A stretch of 64,000 bases of DNA from Candidatus Eisenbacteria bacterium (GTDB taxonomy: Bacteria > Eisenbacteria > RBG-16-71-46 > JAFGJU01): the NCBI GenBank assembly GCA_026388185.1, contig JAPLKG010000010.1, forward strand, positions 1-64,000. The letters are read 5' to 3'. Below, piece after piece: positions 61,284 through 64,000 of this stretch (position 1 is the first letter of the stretch; each line of letters starts with the position of its first letter). Below the pieces are notes generated by a model. That model made no database searches, was not told where the DNA came from, and saw only the letters and a program-made list of their open reading frames with translations. The position numbers were made by a program, and so were the translations under genes.

Positions 61284-62969
61284 ATGGACAAACTAGGCCC
61301 TGGGCCCTTCGTCTTGAGCTTGGTCCTGCTTTTCTCGACAGTCCTCCTCACCACGCCCGCGCTTGGACAGGCAACGCTTGTTCCGGCCGGTTCGATCTGG
61401 AAGTATCTTGACGACGGCACCGATCAGGGCTCCGCATGGCGGGAGCCGGCCTTGAACGACAGTGCCTGGCCCTCGGGGCGCGCCCAACTGGGATACGGCG
61501 AAGGTGATGAGGCGACGGTCATCGGTTATGGGCCAGACTCACGCAGGAAGCACGTAACAACGTATCTCAGGCACAGCTTCAGTGTCTCCGACCCTTCACA
61601 GTACCGTGGTCTAAAACTGAAGGTGCTTCGAGACGACGGCGCGGTCATCTATCTCAACAATAGCGAGATAGCGCGGTCAAACATGCCTTCCGGGACAGTG
61701 AGTCGCCTCACGCCGGCCTCGTCAAATGTGTCTGGGGCGGACGAAGACACGTTCCATGATTTCTTCGTAGGTCCCGACCGGCTTGTCGCCGGCACGAACG
61801 TTCTGGCCGTAGAAATCCATCAATCAAGTAGGACGAGCTCCGACGCCAGCTTCGATCTTGAGCTCTGGGCGACGGGTGTGATGCGCAAGTCGCCGTACCT
61901 GATATACGAAGGCGACAACACCGAGATGAAGGTATTGTGGCAATTGAATTCGGCTGGCGCCAGCACGATAGCGTGGGGTGCCGACACGTTCTATTCCGCA
62001 GGAAGTGCGCAAACCTCGGAGTACGGGAGCGATCACCAACACGTCTACACAATCACGAACCTGACGCCGTGCGCCAGGTACTACTACAGGGTTGTGGCTG
62101 ACACGAACACCTTCAGGGGATCATTCCGTGCCGCTCCGCCCGCGGACGCCGGCCGCACCAAGTTCATCGTCTACGGAGATTCCCGTTCGTATCCCGAAGA
62201 TCATGACTGGGTGGCCGGTTCGATCGTGTCCACGTGTGTCGCAGATTCCGACTTCCAGTCGGTGATCGTGTCGGTGGGCGACTTGGTCAACAATGGCGAC
62301 CAAGAGACGGACTGGGACACGGAGCTCTTTGACGCCGACTATTCCCAGATTCGTGAAATGTTTGGCACCATGCCTTACCAGTCGGTCATGGGTAATCACG
62401 AGCAATCGGGCCTATTGTTTTCAAAGTACTTTCCCTATCCGTTTGTCAACGACAGATACTGGTCCTTTGACTACGGTCCCGCGCATTTTGTTATGTTGGA
62501 TCAATACAGCGACTACGGTCCGGGCTCGCCTCAGCTTGACTGGATCGAGAGCGATCTGGCCTCAACCGATAAGCCCTGGAAATTTGTTTGCATGCACGAA
62601 CCGGGGTGGTCCGCCGGCCCGCACGCAAACAATGTGATTGTTCAGGACTACATACAGCCCCTGTGTGAGAAATACGGTGTTGCCGTCTTGTTCGCGGGGC
62701 ACAATCACTATTATGCTCGTGCCGAGGTGAACGGCGTCGAGCACATAACCGCTGGTGGAGGAGGCGCGCCTCTATACCCGCCGGACACCGCTTATCCGCA
62801 CGTTGTCACAGGGACCAGGGCCCTCCATTACTGCAAGGTAGAAATTGACGGTGACTCACTTGAGCTGACCGTGGCGAAGCCCGGTGGAAAGGTGATTGAC
62901 CATTTCACGTTGACACGCACTTTGAACGGAGATAAACCCGTCCCTTACTCTCCCCGAGGTTCTCGGTAA
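61284..62969 (+). CDS. Exported purple-acid-phosphatase-like metallophosphoesterase
   Basis: A signal peptide (residues about 8-28) is followed by a beta-sandwich carbohydrate-binding-like domain (about 30-205; GSAWREPALNDSAWPSGRAQLGYGEGD-type). An Fn3-like purple-acid-phosphatase N-domain comes next (YTITNLTPCARYYYRVVADT). The catalytic domain has YGDSRS, VSVGDLVNNGDQ, MGNHEQSG, HEPGWS and FAGHNHYYAR. It has 561 residues and no sorting domain, unlike the phosphoesterase at 22.1 kb. It is divergent from the histidine kinase operon. The substrate is unknown. Confidence 0.88.
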   Translation: MDKLGPGPFVLSLVLLFSTVLLTTPALGQATLVPAGSIWKYLDDGTDQGSAWREPALNDSAWPSGRAQLGYGEGDEATVIGYGPDSRRKHVTTYLRHSFSVSDPSQYRGLKLKVLRDDGAVIYLNNSEIARSNMPSGTVSRLTPASSNVSGADEDTFHDFFVGPDRLVAGTNVLAVEIHQSSRTSSDASFDLELWATGVMRKSPYLIYEGDNTEMKVLWQLNSAGASTIAWGADTFYSAGSAQTSEYGSDHQHVYTITNLTPCARYYYRVVADTNTFRGSFRAAPPADAGRTKFIVYGDSRSYPEDHDWVAGSIVSTCVADSDFQSVIVSVGDLVNNGDQETDWDTELFDADYSQIREMFGTMPYQSVMGNHEQSGLLFSKYFPYPFVNDRYWSFDYGPAHFVMLDQYSDYGPGSPQLDWIESDLASTDKPWKFVCMHEPGWSAGPHANNVIVQDYIQPLCEKYGVAVLFAGHNHYYARAEVNGVEHITAGGGGAPLYPPDTAYPHVVTGTRALHYCKVEIDGDSLELTVAKPGGKVIDHFTLTRTLNGDKPVPYSPRGSR

Positions 62970-63040
62970 CCGTTTGAGGAATTGGTAGACTTTTGCGGCA
63001 AACGACATTAGCTTAGATCCAAGCAAGGCACGCAAGATCC

Positions 63041-64000
63041 GTGGAACGAACGAACAGAATCAAACCGGCAAAATGGTTTAACAACGCAGACTCACCCGTC
63101 ATGTTGATGGTAGACGATTTCACTAACGTCTGGATAGATCTGAACAACAACGGCAGGGTTGATGCCGGCGAAGATTGGGGACACGCAATGAATTCCCCGC
63201 ACTCATCGTTCAGGTTTCTCACGTCACAGATTTTGGACCACTGGCCGGCCGTGAAAACGACCTTCTTCACACCGGTGGCACGAGTGCCGATGCTAAGAGA
63301 TTACAAGTGCAAAGCTCATTTCGGTCCGATCAATGAGACTGAGGAAATGGTGGCCTTTTTCAGAGCCGTGCATGAGGACGAGAGGTTCGAGATAGCGTAT
63401 CATGGCCTGACTCACGGTGTCAGCGGGAAGGACACCGGGGACTTCGTTCAGGAATGGGCTTCATATAAATCACTGGAGGAGGCGCTTGAGGCGATTCAGA
63501 AAGGGAAGAGGATATACTTCGACGTTTTCGGTCAATATCCTACGGGCGGCAAGTACTGCGGTTACGAATACAATGCTTTTTCCGACGAAAGCATCGAGCG
63601 GAGCGGCTTTCTCTGGTGGTGCAGGAGTTGGGACAGAGGGGAAGCGGGTTCCGAAGAAATCGAGCGCTTTGACGTGAGATACTTCGGAGTGAACAAAGTC
63701 ATTGATATTCCGTCTACAGTCCACGGCGCGCTATTCACCGAGCCCAAGAACCGAGGGGCAAGGGCCTTCAGAAAGCGGGCCGTGCTCAAAGACGGGATCG
63801 CCCAACTCGAGCATCTGCTGAAGAACAGACTGGTGATAAGCATTCAAGAGCACATTTCACCCGCCAGAACCGACGGGAGAAGACAAACACCCAACATTTT
63901 CGACGACAAGACGGGCCTCAAGACGATCTTCGACTATCTCAAGGACAAACATGCCTGGTATTGTACGGGCACGGAGCTTGCCAAGTACGTTCAATCCCGG
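63041..64000 (+). CDS. Polysaccharide deacetylase-like protein (3' end outside window)
   Basis: An open frame runs from GTG at 63041 to the window end, 320 codons without a stop. VMLMVDDFTNVWIDLNNNGR gives the catalytic-type Asp pair of a NodB-like barrel. ILDHWPAVKTTFFTPVARVP is the next strand and FEIAYHGLTHG carries an H-x3-H metal motif. HISPAR near residue 273 could be the later histidine. It resembles DUF2334/NodB-type deacetylases. The start has only a weak ribosome-binding site, and an earlier start cannot be excluded. Confidence 0.7.
   Translation, partial: MERTNRIKPAKWFNNADSPVMLMVDDFTNVWIDLNNNGRVDAGEDWGHAMNSPHSSFRFLTSQILDHWPAVKTTFFTPVARVPMLRDYKCKAHFGPINETEEMVAFFRAVHEDERFEIAYHGLTHGVSGKDTGDFVQEWASYKSLEEALEAIQKGKRIYFDVFGQYPTGGKYCGYEYNAFSDESIERSGFLWWCRSWDRGEAGSEEIERFDVRYFGVNKVIDIPSTVHGALFTEPKNRGARAFRKRAVLKDGIAQLEHLLKNRLVISIQEHISPARTDGRRQTPNIFDDKTGLKTIFDYLKDKHAWYCTGTELAKYVQSR

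Overview
The window is a 64 kb stretch of bacterial chromosome, fairly GC-rich. Several traits point to an uncultured, probably anaerobic, Gram-negative-type bacterium of the FCB/Eisenbacteria-Latescibacteria kind: an exported phosphoesterase with a C-terminal PNPF / FlgD-like sorting domain, MacA/MacB-type envelope genes, 2-oxoacid:ferredoxin oxidoreductase, and a rubrerythrin-desulfoferrodoxin-rubredoxin defence cluster. The phylum assignment is inference; no rRNA gene is present to test it. No tRNA, rRNA, IS element or CRISPR array was seen.

Layout. 1-16102 (+): the end of tuf, then an intact S10-spc-alpha ribosomal superoperon (rpsJ to rplQ, with secY, adk, map, infA, rpmJ and rpoA in the classic order). 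16176-25287 (+): a GHL10-type exported glycosidase-like protein, a GlcD/GlcF-type flavin/FeS oxidase pair, a MacB-type permease, an exported metallophosphoesterase and isocitrate dehydrogenase, closed by a strong terminator. 25360-28960: an accessory island. Four small exported proteins plus one 27-codon ORF lie on the minus strand, divergent from an XRE/S24-type regulator. One of the exported proteins carries four copies of the heptad RIDDIGF. Two copies of a three-way-junction inverted-repeat element sit in the leaders of the two minus-strand transcription units. 29089-36505 (+): MacA-like adaptor and permease, a methyltransferase remnant, a small membrane protein, a SIMPL-domain protein, an amidohydrolase, a fused MsrB-MsrA and an AMP nucleosidase-like protein. 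37156-40220 (-): an oxygen/peroxide defence cluster headed by a PerR/Fur-type regulator. 40499-44299 (+): KorA/KorB and AsnA. 44668-53647: a tricorn-like protease, a cupin (-), a YtcJ-like amidohydrolase, a PPDK regulatory protein, a DUF4412-like exported protein and an EamA transporter. 53721-61139 (-): a four-gene signalling operon coding for a histidine kinase, a CoA-transferase/acetyl-CoA hydrolase, a response regulator fused to a GcvH-like domain without its lipoyl lysine, and a 1075-residue HEAT/P-loop/WD40 protein. 61284-64000 (+): an exported purple-acid-phosphatase-like protein and a truncated polysaccharide-deacetylase-like gene.

The two places most likely to hold an undescribed system are the RIDDIGF peptide island (25.4-29.0 kb) and the kinase/CoA-transferase/receiver-GcvH/HEAT-NTPase-WD40 operon (53.7-61.1 kb). 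The first combines a multi-copy secreted peptide, paralogous exported proteins, a divergent repressor and a duplicated structured leader element. The second looks like a phosphorelay built around an acyl-CoA enzyme and a large NTPase scaffold. Function is inferred from domains and context in both cases.
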